NCBI GenBank assembly: GCA_021083345.1 | Contig: JAJGRE010000002.1 | Span: 1,097,349 to 1,161,348 of the forward strand | Source: Calditrichales bacterium MX18-03 | GTDB taxonomy: Bacteria > Bacillota > Clostridia > Lutisporales > Lutisporaceae | Length of the DNA: 64,000 bases | Direction of reading: 5' to 3' | Part shown: piece after piece, positions 25,767-35,500 of the stretch | How positions within the stretch are numbered: the stretch's first letter is position 1 | Layout of the letters: each line of letters opens with the position of its first letter | Notes under the pieces: generated by a model | The model's database searches: none | What the model was told of the DNA's origin: nothing | What the model saw: the letters and a program-made list of their open reading frames with translations, nothing else | Position numbers and translations under genes: made by a program

Positions 25767-27056
25767 TCAATCGGCGTCTTTCCCGTTTTTGTCATCCCTA
25801 TTCGGCTGTTGGTGCTTGTCCTGCTTTTGATTGCCCTGCTTGTCATCCTTCCGGTTGCTTCCGGTTTCCAAGTCATCGCTCCTGTCGTCATTGTCCTTGC
25901 CGTTATCATCCTTGTCGTCATTGTCCTTGCCGTTATCATCCTTGTCGTCATCGTCGCCGCTGCCATTACCTCTTCCCGGCTTTTCGTTTTGGTTGTCGCC
26001 GTTCTGCATGTCCGGCAGGCCTTTTTCTCCTGAGTTCCTGTTATCCGGCTCGGGCTTCACGGCAGGCTTGGGGTCAGCCGGCCTCATGGTCTCCATAGCC
26101 TTCTGCCCCTGCTGCCGGGTTGCTTTCTTGTCTTCTGCCCCATTGTTATTCTTATTGTTGTTCTTATTGTTGTTCTTGTTCTCCTGGCTGCGCTTCTCCT
26201 GTTCTTTCGAGCGCTTTTCCATTTCTTCCTTCCGTTTTTCCTGCTCTTCCCTGCGCTTTTGCTGCTCCTCTTTTCGCTTCTCTTCTGCTGCCTTGCGCTT
26301 GCGCTCTTGTTCTTCCAGCTTTTTCTTCTGTTCTTCTTTTTTGAGTTCCTTCAGAAGCTGCATGGTCTCTTTCACCGACAGGTCCTTCACCGACTCCGGC
26401 TTGACCTGCGGATCCAATTTATTGATCTTATCCACCAGGACTTTTTTGCCCGGTGAGGTTTTCTGCTCCAGCGCCTTTTTGTAATTCTCAATACTGGTCT
26501 CCGCAATAACCGTATCCGGTTTTCCCTGTACCTTGGCAAGCTCTGTGCTGACTGCCTGGCTTACTTCCTTTTTCAGCTTTTCCTGGTGTACCTGGTCCTT
26601 CGCCGTTACGACGATCACAACACCCGGTGCCGCTTCTTCCTTCATGTAGCCTTGCGCAGCCGCTTCACGCAGGATGGCTGCCACAGCCTCCGATCCATCC
26701 TTGTTCTTTAAGCTGACAGTGGTTTTCACCAGCTCTGCCCCGTCCTCCGACAAAGGCTGCACTGCAATAACCTTTTCAAAGCGGTTAAGAGACAGACCGA
26801 TGCTTGGGTTTACATCCACGCTGATATAGCTGTATGGCGTGTAATAGGCATAAACGCCGGTGGTAAGCATCACTGCAATCATGAGGCAGGCTGCCAGTGC
26901 AGCCGCCCTTCTGTAATGCTTGAAGGCATTCCTGGGGCTGATTTCAATTTCATCTCCAATGCCGATATTGGCTTTCGCCCTGACCTTTATAAAATCCCCG
27001 GCATCCGTTATGACGATCATATACTTTTTATTGGTTTCCGCTACGATTGCTTTCAC
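25767..27056 (-). CDS. rsgI: RsgI-type membrane anti-sigma factor
   Basis: Anti-sigma factor that holds SigI inactive at the membrane; 429 aa. An N-terminal RsgI domain (about 1-50: AIVAETNKKYMIVITDAGDF) is followed by one membrane segment (AAALAACLMIAVMLTTGVYAYY, about 52-75) and the conserved external segment ISVDVNPSIGLSLNRF. Then come a Lys/Glu-rich helical stretch (about 235-290) with heptad-like repeats of EEQ(E/K)KR, an Asn/Lys stretch and a very acidic Asp/Asn/Lys tail. No carbohydrate-binding module is present, unlike the multiple RsgIs of cellulolytic clostridia. The GTG start overlaps the sigI stop (GTGA), so the pair is coupled. Confidence 0.9.
   Translation of the reverse strand: MKAIVAETNKKYMIVITDAGDFIKVRAKANIGIGDEIEISPRNAFKHYRRAAALAACLMIAVMLTTGVYAYYTPYSYISVDVNPSIGLSLNRFEKVIAVQPLSEDGAELVKTTVSLKNKDGSEAVAAILREAAAQGYMKEEAAPGVVIVVTAKDQVHQEKLKKEVSQAVSTELAKVQGKPDTVIAETSIENYKKALEQKTSPGKKVLVDKINKLDPQVKPESVKDLSVKETMQLLKELKKEEQKKKLEEQERKRKAAEEKRKEEQQKRREEQEKRKEEMEKRSKEQEKRSQENKNNNKNNNKNNNGAEDKKATRQQGQKAMETMRPADPKPAVKPEPDNRNSGEKGLPDMQNGDNQNEKPGRGNGSGDDDDKDDNGKDNDDKDDNGKDNDDRSDDLETGSNRKDDKQGNQKQDKHQQPNRDDKNGKDAD
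25891..25950 (-). repeat. Two perfect copies of a 30-bp tandem repeat within rsgI
   Basis: The 30-base unit starting TTGTCCTTGCCG occurs twice without change (25891-25920 and 25921-25950) and partly in the flanks. It encodes a ten-residue acidic repeat of the type DDKDDNGKDN in the RsgI tail. Copy number could vary by slippage. Confidence 0.9.
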
Positions 27057-27778
27057 TTGCCCCACCCCCAATCGATGAACTCTCTGATGCAGTAATAGTC
27101 TCCTGTCAGTATGATCACTGCAGCTATTACATAATTTCGAGACCGCTCAATTGTTTTTCGGGGTAGTTTGGTGCCCAGTTCAATTTCAGCAATGGGAAGA
27201 TACATTTTGTCCTTCAGCTTCCTTACCAGCTCCTGGTTTTCAATAACAAACTTGACGATTTCCAGGTAGCTTTTTTTTGTTGCCAGGTGTTTGGGCGAGC
27301 TTTTTGCAATCGCTTCAAAATCCAACTCCCACTTTGAGAGCTCATTTTTCAGCTGCAGCAGCTCCTGGCGCCTCAGCTGGTTGATCTCCTGCTGGTGGTA
27401 TTTGCTTTGCGCTTCCTCTGCTGTTATAATATAATCATAAACCTCATCCGTCTCACCCTCTTGGGGCACATAGTCGTTAAGATAAGTGACATTGGCGTGC
27501 TTCTTTTCTTTGCGGTAATAGTCGATCAGACGCCTTTTGATGACGGCCTGGGCAAAGCCGAGAAAATTGCCCTTCTTCTGATCATAATGCATGACGGCTT
27601 CGTCAAAAGCCATCAAACCGATGCTTAACTCATCATCCCGGCCATAATTGACATATTTGCCCGTACACCGTTCCACTGCAGCCGCAATAAAAGGCTTATA
27701 CTCCTCTATGAAGCGGTTCTTCTGCTCCGGGTCATATTTTATTTTCATCACCTTTTCATTGAGGGATTCTGAAAACAT
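27053..27778 (-). CDS. sigI: RNA polymerase sigma factor SigI
   Basis: Alternative sigma factor of the SigI family, 241 aa. Region 2 is recognised in DELSIGLMAFDEAVMHYDQKKGNFLGFAQAVIKRRLIDYYRKE; the C-terminal DNA-binding region ends LPRKTIERSRNYVIAAVIILTGDYYCI, a SigI hallmark. The start is ATG 27778 with GAGGTGGG upstream. It forms an operon with rsgI. SigI regulons concern cell wall/heat stress in Bacillus and polysaccharide sensing in clostridia; with this RsgI lacking a binding module, the trigger is unclear. Confidence 0.93.
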   Translation of the reverse strand: MFSESLNEKVMKIKYDPEQKNRFIEEYKPFIAAAVERCTGKYVNYGRDDELSIGLMAFDEAVMHYDQKKGNFLGFAQAVIKRRLIDYYRKEKKHANVTYLNDYVPQEGETDEVYDYIITAEEAQSKYHQQEINQLRRQELLQLKNELSKWELDFEAIAKSSPKHLATKKSYLEIVKFVIENQELVRKLKDKMYLPIAEIELGTKLPRKTIERSRNYVIAAVIILTGDYYCIREFIDWGWGK

Positions 27779-27973
27779 AAGCCCACCTCGAAAATGAAAA
27801 TTATTCTGCACTTTACAGATATTACACCCAAAAACGGTCTTCTGTCTACGAATACTATGATAATTCCCTGAATATCCGCTTTATTTCATTATACATGATA
27901 AAAAAAAGCAATATAAGCGTCAGAAAATGGTAAGCTTGTCCTATTTTATGCTACACGCTGGGAGGTATGCACT

Positions 27974-28375
27974 ATGGCAGTAAAGAATTGTCCGGTTTGC
28001 GGAAGGATATTCAATGATATGGGCGTAAACGAAGTGTGCGTGGACTGTTACGCAGAGAATGAGGCCGTCTTCAGAACAGTCCGGGATTATCTTTATGACA
28101 ATCCCAACCAGAACATCGTCCAGGTATCGGAAGCCACCGGCGTATCTATAGAAAAAATCAAGCTTTTCCTGCGCAGTGAACGCCTGATCGCCGTCAACAA
28201 CCACAGTACCGCTTTGCTGGGCTGCCAGCGCTGCAGCAAGCCCATCCAGAATGGCATGTACTGCGACGACTGCCGCCGTGAGATCGACGCGGAAGGGCGC
28301 AGGCAGCTGAACACAGCCGCCAACAGCTCCAATAGGAGTTCCAGAATGCATACGCGCCAGACCGGCAGAAGATAA
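27974..28375 (+). CDS. yvyF: YvyF/TIGR03826-type flagellar-operon protein
   Basis: A 133-aa protein with two zinc-finger-like Cys pairs at the N-terminus (CPVCGRIF and CVDCY), a winged-helix-like middle (IVQVSEATGVSIEKIKLFL) and a third Cys cluster (CQRCSKPI, CDDC). This layout is that of the YvyF family found beside flgM in flagellar operons of Firmicutes. Here no flagellar gene adjoins. It has a good GGGAGG ribosome site and its own terminator. Regulatory or chaperone function is uncertain. Confidence 0.85.
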   Translation: MAVKNCPVCGRIFNDMGVNEVCVDCYAENEAVFRTVRDYLYDNPNQNIVQVSEATGVSIEKIKLFLRSERLIAVNNHSTALLGCQRCSKPIQNGMYCDDCRREIDAEGRRQLNTAANSSNRSSRMHTRQTGRR

Positions 28376-28418
28376 AGAAAACAGGGAACACTTTGATGTG
28401 CTCCCTGTTTTCTTTATC
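28371..28418 (+). terminator. Strong terminator after yvyF
   Basis: A 17-base-pair perfect stem (28371-28387 with 28402-28418), extended by three more pairs after a bulge, overlaps the yvyF stop codon. A/T-rich arm ends give U tracts in both directions, so it may work both ways. Confidence 0.85.
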
Positions 28419-28454
28419 TATTAAATCTTAATTTTCTGTTCCGAAGGGCTAAGC

Positions 28455-28610
28455 TCATCGATTCTGGCCGGCGATCTTCTCGCCAAGGGGTTTGAACTGT
28501 CCGTCCATGACCTGGAAAATGTTTTTCAGGCTTTCCTCGGCGGGCAGGAAATCCTTATTCTTGTGTATGATATAGTTATGGTCCGCATCATCCGTTATGT
28601 TCTGTCTGCC
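28455..28610 (-). pseudogene. Coding-like fragment without a start, family unknown
   Basis: On the minus strand a 51-codon frame between stop codons reads like real protein (IIHKNKDFLPAEESLKNIF, then QVMDGQFKPLGEKIAG). It has no ATG, GTG or TTG before its 35th codon and no ribosome site. It is preceded by TAA at 28613-28611, downstream of addA. It may be the 3' remnant of a decayed gene. A chance frame cannot be excluded. Confidence 0.3.
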
Positions 28611-28659
28611 TTATTTTTTATATTTTGTCGAAATACGCCACATGCCACTGTTTTGCTTA

Positions 28660-31600
28660 TCAATAGGAGAGAATTTCTCCGTTCCAGAAAAGGTAAATGT
28701 ATTTTTCCTTGACCGGCTTTCCGGTGATCTGCTTCAAAGCTGCTGCATAATACCCGATCTGTTTGTCATACCGCGCCTTAATCTGATCGGCTTCCCCTTG
28801 AGGGACATAGTCCGTCTTATAATCCACCAGCACCAGTCCGTCCCCTTCATCAAAATAGCAATCGATGACACCCTGCAGGAGGAGTGTTTCCTCTGCATAA
28901 CGGGCGGCAGGAAGCTCCGGATACAGCTCTGTGGTTCTCAGTTCTACATTGAAGGGTGCCTCCCTGTACAACTTCTCAGCCGTTTTCATTCTTCTGCCCA
29001 ACGGCGTCCCGAAGAAGCGCAGGATCTTCTTCATGTCCACTGTCTCAGCCTGGGTTGCTGTCAGCAGCTCCATTTGCGTCATGTTTTCAACCTGAGCCCG
29101 AATATGGGCTTCAGTATCCGATGACAAGAAATCCAGGTGCTGCATGACAAAATGCATGACCGTACCCTTTTCTGCGGCAGACAAGCCCTTATCCACCTCC
29201 AGGTACCGGGGCTTCTTCAAAAAAGACACGGCTGCCGGCGGAGGATTATCCTCATCCAAATCCTCAAAAAGGCGTTTGAGTTCGGTTACCGTCAGTTTTG
29301 CAGGCAGCGTCTCGGCATGCCGGTAAGGATACTCCCAGGTTAATTTTTCCGCTATCGCCTTTTGCAGTAAGGATGCGGCGTCCTTTTCGGCTCCCATCAG
29401 CTCGTCTGTCAGTACTGCCTGCTCTGCGGCAGCTTCCAGCTCAGTCAGTTCCTTGATGAAATCCGGCAAGGCAGCTTCTTCCTCAGCCGGACTCTGTATG
29501 AGCTGTTCCCTGTTCCATACCCGGATATCCCAGCGGGACCGGTTATTTATAGCGCCATACCCGCCTTCCAATCCCAGCCGCTTAGCCAGTTCGCCATCCT
29601 GGTGCCGGATTAGCGACATGGCCAGCCAGTCCAGGAAACTGCTGCCCCGAAGCACCTCATGAGGCTTCAGCTTTTCATCCTGTGACTGCATGCAGCCGCT
29701 CCATTTGGCAGCCGCTTTCTCCATGTCCTTGACGCTGCCGGTCAGTATCAGCTTTTCCTTAGCCCTGGTAAAGGCAACGTAGAGGATGCGCATTTCCTCC
29801 GACAGGCTTTCCAGCCGGATCTTGTACCGCAGGGCTTGCTTATGTGGCGTAGGATAGGCGATCCTTCTCCTGTAGTCCACAAAATCCGGACCGAAGCCCA
29901 GCTCCTGATGCAGCAGGATCGCCTTGCTGGTATCCATCAGATTGAAGCTTTTCCCGGTACCGCATACAAAGACCACCGGGAACTCCAGGCCTTTGCTCTT
30001 GTGGATGCTCATGATCCGTACCACATCATCCTTTTCTCCCAGCATCTTGGCGCTTCCCAGGTCGCCGCTGCTGCTCTTCAGCTTGTCAATAAAGCTGATG
30101 AAGCTGAAAAGCCCTTTGAGACTGGTCTCCTCAAAGCGGCGCGCCCGGTCGAAAAGCAGCCTGAGGTTGGCCTGGCGCAGCAGCCCTCCCGGCATCGCGC
30201 CCACAAAGCCGTAATAGCCTGTATCGGTATAGAGGTACCACAGCAGTTCATCAGTGGACATATGGGCTGCCTTAAGACGCCATTCCTCCAGCCGTTTCAG
30301 GAAAGCAGCTGCTTTGAGGCCTGCAGCCGACTGCTGCTCCGCTGCCTTTTTCAATGCAGCGTAATAGAGCAGCTTCCGGTCCTCCAAGCGGATATCTATA
30401 AGCTCCTCCGGCATAAAGCCGCCGATGGGCGAGCGCAAAACGGAAAGCAGCGGAATATCCTGCATGGGATTGTCGATGATCTGCAGCAAGGACAGGATGG
30501 TCATGACCTCCACCGTTTTGAAATACCCGCTCCCTACATCGCTGTACACCGGAATGCCCCTCATGCTCAGTTCCTCAGTAAAGACCTCAGTCCAATTCTT
30601 CGTGGCCCGCATCAGAATAACGATGTCCTTGTAGCTGGCGGGCCTGTATTTCCCTGCGTCCCTGTCAAATACATAAAGGGGTTTGCCGTCGTCGCCGCCC
30701 TCCGTCAGGCTCTTGATCCGTTCTGCCGCCAGAATGGCTTCCGAGCGTATGTTGTCCGGCTTATCCCCTTCTTCGAGGGGCAGTCCGGCCACCCCTTCCG
30801 CCGGCTCTTCGCCGTTTTCGGCAGCTGCCGTATCCTCTTCGCCTGCCGCCCCTTCGTCGCCTGCTTCCTTCATATCGATGATATGCAGCTCCACAGCGCC
30901 GCCCACCGTTATCCCTTCATCCTCCGGCTCATCGAACCGGGCACCGGGAAACAGTGCCTCTTCCTCATTGTACTCAATTTCACCGATGCCCTCCGACATC
31001 AACTGGGTAAAGAGGTCATTAACCGCATTTATGATATTCTCCCGACTTCGGAAATTTTTGTACAGTTTTATTATTCTATATAAACCTGCAGCCTCGGGCG
31101 AATAGGTCTTGGATTTCTGGATAAACAGCTCCGGCTTTGCCTGCCTAAACCGGTAAATGCTCTGTTTGACGTCTCCGACCATGAAAAGGTTGGGCCTGCC
31201 CTCCTCCTTGCGGGACAAAAGGTTCAGGATCACTTCCTGGATCATGTTGCTGTCCTGGTATTCATCAATATAGATTTCCTCATAACGCTGCCGCAGCTCC
31301 AGTGCCGCATCGGTGGCCGATACACCGTTCTCCCCCGTTTGCTCCAGGATCTCCAGGCAGTAATGCTCCAGATCGTTAAAATCCACCAGCCCTTTTGTCT
31401 TCTTCTTAGCCGTATAGCGCTGCCCCAGTTCCCATACCATGTTGCAAAGATACTGCATCATGGGATGAAGCTCCGACATCTCCTTCCCCATTTCTGCTGC
31501 ATCTGCATGGGCCAGCTCGCCTTTAATCCGATCCAGCTTCTTTTTGACCTCATTCCTGATCTCCCTGACCAGTTCCTGGCTTACAGGATCAGCATCCTTA

Positions 31601-32529
31601 CCGCACCTGGGCAGCCTGTCAAAATGCAGCGCCTCAAAGCCCTGACACAAAGCCCGCCAGCCGCCGGCCTCTTTATTGCAGAGCATCATAAGCTCCTGCA
31701 GCATACTCAACTCGTTCCGGTAGTTTGGCAGGTAGCTTTCCAGACCCGGTGCCTTTTTCAGCACCATCACCGCTTTTTCCATCCTGTCGGCCAGCCCGGA
31801 AAGCTCGGTCCGGATACTGCCTTTCAGGATCTCTCCCCACGGTGTTCCATCAAAGCCTTGCTCTGCCGTCCATTTGAAGGCATCCGCCGCAGCCTGCAGC
31901 CAGGCATCGGGATGGGGGTGGCTCCGAACAAAGTCATATATAGTCAGGACGGTATCCAGAAGCCTCTGATCATCCTTGCTTCCGCTGTAGCATTCCACTA
32001 GCTTCAGGAATGCTTCATCCAACGCTTCGGATTCATACCGCTCCTCAAACAACTCCTCCGCCGCTTCCAGCTTCAACAGCACCGATTCGGTCTCATCGGC
32101 AATCCGGAAGCCCGGGTCCAAGTCAATGCGGTGGAAGTAGCCCCTGATCACCTCCAGACAGAAGGAATGGATGGTGGTGATCTGCGTTCTTCCCAGCAGC
32201 ACCAGCTGCCTGTGAAGCTGCTGGACCTGCCTGTCATCCTGGCTGCCGCCTGCTTTACCCTGGGATGCCGCAGCCTCCAGAAGCTTATTCAGCGCAGCTC
32301 CGATCCTCTCCCGCATTTCTGCTGCTGCGGCATTGGTAAAGGTGACAATGAGCAGCCTGTCGATATCTACCGGCTGCTGTGGCTGCGTGATCCGACGGAT
32401 GATCCGTTCCACCAGGACGGCGGTTTTTCCTGCACCCGCCGCAGCTGCCACCAGAAGGCTGCAGCCGCTTTCGGTGATGGCACGCAGCTGTTCCGGGGTC
32501 CATCGGTCATTATTCAGCATTTTGTCCAA
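28660..32529 (-). CDS. addA: ATP-dependent helicase/nuclease subunit A
   Basis: UvrD-type 3'-5' helicase and nuclease of the AddAB recombination complex (the RecBCD equivalent), 1289 aa. Walker A AAAGAGKTAVLVERI is near the N-terminus; helicase motifs include YIDEYQDSNMIQEV, MVGDVKQSIYRFRQA, VRIMSIHKSKGLEFPVVF and LYVAFTRAKEKLILTG. The C-terminal nuclease motif is LVLVDYKTDYV. The start is TTG 32529, with AGGAGG ending 8 bases upstream; ATG 32520 is an alternative. It overlaps addB by 20 bases. Confidence 0.96.
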   Translation of the reverse strand: MDKMLNNDRWTPEQLRAITESGCSLLVAAAAGAGKTAVLVERIIRRITQPQQPVDIDRLLIVTFTNAAAAEMRERIGAALNKLLEAAASQGKAGGSQDDRQVQQLHRQLVLLGRTQITTIHSFCLEVIRGYFHRIDLDPGFRIADETESVLLKLEAAEELFEERYESEALDEAFLKLVECYSGSKDDQRLLDTVLTIYDFVRSHPHPDAWLQAAADAFKWTAEQGFDGTPWGEILKGSIRTELSGLADRMEKAVMVLKKAPGLESYLPNYRNELSMLQELMMLCNKEAGGWRALCQGFEALHFDRLPRCGKDADPVSQELVREIRNEVKKKLDRIKGELAHADAAEMGKEMSELHPMMQYLCNMVWELGQRYTAKKKTKGLVDFNDLEHYCLEILEQTGENGVSATDAALELRQRYEEIYIDEYQDSNMIQEVILNLLSRKEEGRPNLFMVGDVKQSIYRFRQAKPELFIQKSKTYSPEAAGLYRIIKLYKNFRSRENIINAVNDLFTQLMSEGIGEIEYNEEEALFPGARFDEPEDEGITVGGAVELHIIDMKEAGDEGAAGEEDTAAAENGEEPAEGVAGLPLEEGDKPDNIRSEAILAAERIKSLTEGGDDGKPLYVFDRDAGKYRPASYKDIVILMRATKNWTEVFTEELSMRGIPVYSDVGSGYFKTVEVMTILSLLQIIDNPMQDIPLLSVLRSPIGGFMPEELIDIRLEDRKLLYYAALKKAAEQQSAAGLKAAAFLKRLEEWRLKAAHMSTDELLWYLYTDTGYYGFVGAMPGGLLRQANLRLLFDRARRFEETSLKGLFSFISFIDKLKSSSGDLGSAKMLGEKDDVVRIMSIHKSKGLEFPVVFVCGTGKSFNLMDTSKAILLHQELGFGPDFVDYRRRIAYPTPHKQALRYKIRLESLSEEMRILYVAFTRAKEKLILTGSVKDMEKAAAKWSGCMQSQDEKLKPHEVLRGSSFLDWLAMSLIRHQDGELAKRLGLEGGYGAINNRSRWDIRVWNREQLIQSPAEEEAALPDFIKELTELEAAAEQAVLTDELMGAEKDAASLLQKAIAEKLTWEYPYRHAETLPAKLTVTELKRLFEDLDEDNPPPAAVSFLKKPRYLEVDKGLSAAEKGTVMHFVMQHLDFLSSDTEAHIRAQVENMTQMELLTATQAETVDMKKILRFFGTPLGRRMKTAEKLYREAPFNVELRTTELYPELPAARYAEETLLLQGVIDCYFDEGDGLVLVDYKTDYVPQGEADQIKARYDKQIGYYAAALKQITGKPVKEKYIYLFWNGEILSY

Positions 32530-35500
32530 CTGCTTCGCCTCCTTCCTCGGCCTTCCCGATTTCTTCCCAGACCGCATCATCCTTGCGGTCGCTCTGTATA
32601 CGGTAGCGGTTCCCCCGCACGGCTGCATCAAACTGGCATACCGAGCCGAAGCTGCAGTAGCTGCAGGAGGTGGTGCGTTTACGACGGTAAGGACTTATGG
32701 CGATATTGCCCTTGTACATTTCCTCTCCGAATTTGACCATCAGCTTCCTGACATGACGCTTCAGCTGTTCAAACTGTTCAAGGGTAACGGCAGCAGAGGA
32801 TTTTCCCAGAACATCTCCCTTATTGAGCCTGACCGGCAATATCGCCGACTCCCCGTCTATCTGACCGTCCATTTCCTTCACCAGCTTGACATCGGCCAGC
32901 AGCAGCCCCTTCATCTTCAGTTCTTTCATAATGGCCTTTTCTATGGCCTCGTCAGTAAGACCGCGGCCCCCGGCCACGATGGGATCGTCCAGCCGGAAGT
33001 AAAGCATGCCCGCCGGCAGCACCGGTCCCCCTTCCCTGGCTTGCAGGTTCCTTCCGACAGCATCCAGATAGGCCACCAGCTGTATCTGCAGTCCGTAATA
33101 CACGTCCGACAGCTTGAATTGCTTGCTGCCGGATTTGTAGTCTATGATTCTCAGATAGGTTCCCGATTCGGTTTTCAAGGTGTCCAGCCGGTCTACCCGG
33201 CCGTTCAGCACCAAGTTATCCCCTGTGGGCAGTTCAATGACGATGGACGGCATTTCTTCACCGATCCCGAAGGCCAGCTCATGGCCAAGGGGTTCAAAGG
33301 AACCTCTCCGGATATGCTCGGCAATCAGCCAGACCGACCGGGTCAATACTCTTTTCAGCCGCTCTGCCAGGTACCGGTAGCGCCCCGAGTTGGAAAACAC
33401 GTTTCCTTTCAATTGGTTCAGGAGCTCATCCACAATTTCCGATACTTTTTCGGCGCACCACTGCCGTTCCAGCTGGCGCCATTTTCTTCCGCTTTTTCCG
33501 ACTGTTTCCGCAAAGCGGTCCAGAACCAGATGCAGGAATGAGCCGAGATCCGGTGCAGTAAGCTTCAGAACTTTGCGTTCCCTGGCATTAAGCCCATACT
33601 GGACATAGTAGGAAAAGGGGCAGGAAGCAAAACGTTCCAGCCTGGAAACGCTGGTATAGATGCTATTGCCGTATAGCTTCCGGACCCTTTGTTCGTCAAG
33701 GGGTTCCACCTGGTTGCTGTACCGGAAGCCTGACAGGACCTGCCTGCATTGCTCCCGCCATTCCGTATTTCCGATGAACCAGCCATAGGTCTCTCGCCAG
33801 ACCTCGCTGATTTTGCCTTCCTTTGCCTCACGTCCCAGAGAGGTTACCATTCTGTTGAAGGTGGGCGCCGGCGTGGTGATCCACTCCAGTTCGTTTTCCC
33901 GGGCATTGCCTTCCATCAGGCCACCGCTGACGGCAAGCCCCGGAAAAAGCCTCTTTAGCCTGGATACCACCATGGATGGCCTCAGGGCCTTGCCCTCGTT
34001 ATCCGATACGGCATAGCTCAGATAAAGGTATGACGACGGTGTCGTCAAGGCCGTGTAGACAAGGTGCTGCTGCTCGAAGGTCCTCTCCCTGGTGTCCTGA
34101 GCCAATTCCACACCTCTGGCCCTCAGCACCGAGCGGTCCAGATCGCTCAGTATGCCGTCATCCTTGAAGGGTGTGGGGAAGCAGCCGTCATTGACGCCCA
34201 GGATCAGCAGTGCTTTGACCTCATGGCTTTTTGACCTTTCTATGCTGCCCACCAGCACCTGCTCCAGAGACGGCGGTATGAGGCCCAGCTTGCATTCTCC
34301 CAAGCCCAGAGACAGAAGCTCCAGAAATTTGTCCGGCGATATGACCGCCTCTCCGACAACCTCCGCCACCTGGTCGAAAAGCCCCATCACCATGCGCCAG
34401 ATCTGCCCGTACTCCATCGCCAACCCTAACTCGCCTTTTTCTGTAAACAGACCGGTCAGCATTTCCATCCGCTGAGGTATATTCAGCTCGCATAAGAAAT
34501 CATACAGCAGAGTTGCATAGCTTTTTCCGGTTCCCCGCCTGCCCAGGCCCTGGTGCAAGCGCAGCAGCGGACCTGTGACGCGTCCCCGGATCGCATTGAC
34601 CCGGTCCAAAAGCCCGGGATCCTCGTCTGCTCCATGTTCCCATGGACCTTCCTGCTTCCAACGGTATCCCTTGATGCCATATGCCAGAACATAGTTCTCG
34701 ATGCAGTCCACATCATCCCTTTCAATGCCTGTCAGCCCGGTTTTCAGGTATCTGAAAACCGCCTCATAGGACCAGTTGGCTGCCTGGATCTGAAGTGCCG
34801 AAAGCAGCAGCAGGATGAGGGGGTGTCCGTTGATGTCCCTTTTCCTGTCGATGAAGCATGGAATGCCGAATTCCTTGAATATGGCCTTTACAAACCCTTC
34901 ATAAAGCGGCAGGTTACCCGTTACCACCGCCATATCGCGGTAACGCAGGCCTCTTTCCCGGCAGAGTCGGACAATTTCGACTGCGGCATTCTCTACTTCC
35001 TCATAAATATTTGCAGCAGCAAAAATACGGATATCCTCTACTGCATCCCGGTATATGCCGCCTGTGTATGCGTAAAGGTTCTTCTCCAGATAACCTAATG
35101 CTCCACTGCCGCCTGGTCCGCGCACAAAGCGGGTATATCCCAGCGTCCCTGCTGCAACAGGGGTATCCGCCGATACCCCGGCATCTTTCGCCAGATGCTT
35201 GAGCTTGGCAGCAGCCGCTCTGGCAGGGCCAAAGGGATCCCCTGCCTGACAGGGTGCCTCATCTTCCAGATAATCGGTACACAGGGCGATATTGACCCTG
35301 GCTGCCGTTTTCAGCAGCTTTTCGATAACCGTGTATTCCTGGGGTGTAAAACCCGAAAATTCATCCATCCAGATCTCAGCGCCCTCGAACAAGCGGCAGA
35401 CATCAAGCTTCTGCGCAAGCAGCGTCAAAATGTCATCCCCGTCGAAGCAGCCACTGAGCATCGCTTTTTCAAAAGCATCATAGATCAGGGCAATATCATG

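Noticed and set aside
25881..25960. CRISPR-like array
   Set aside because: The two 30-bp repeats are directly adjacent without spacers and lie within the rsgI coding frame.
29836..31083. A 415-codon plus-strand ORF opposite addA (and similar long ORFs opposite addB and sbcC)
   Set aside because: The minus strand carries continuous helicase motifs; the opposite frames show no family features.
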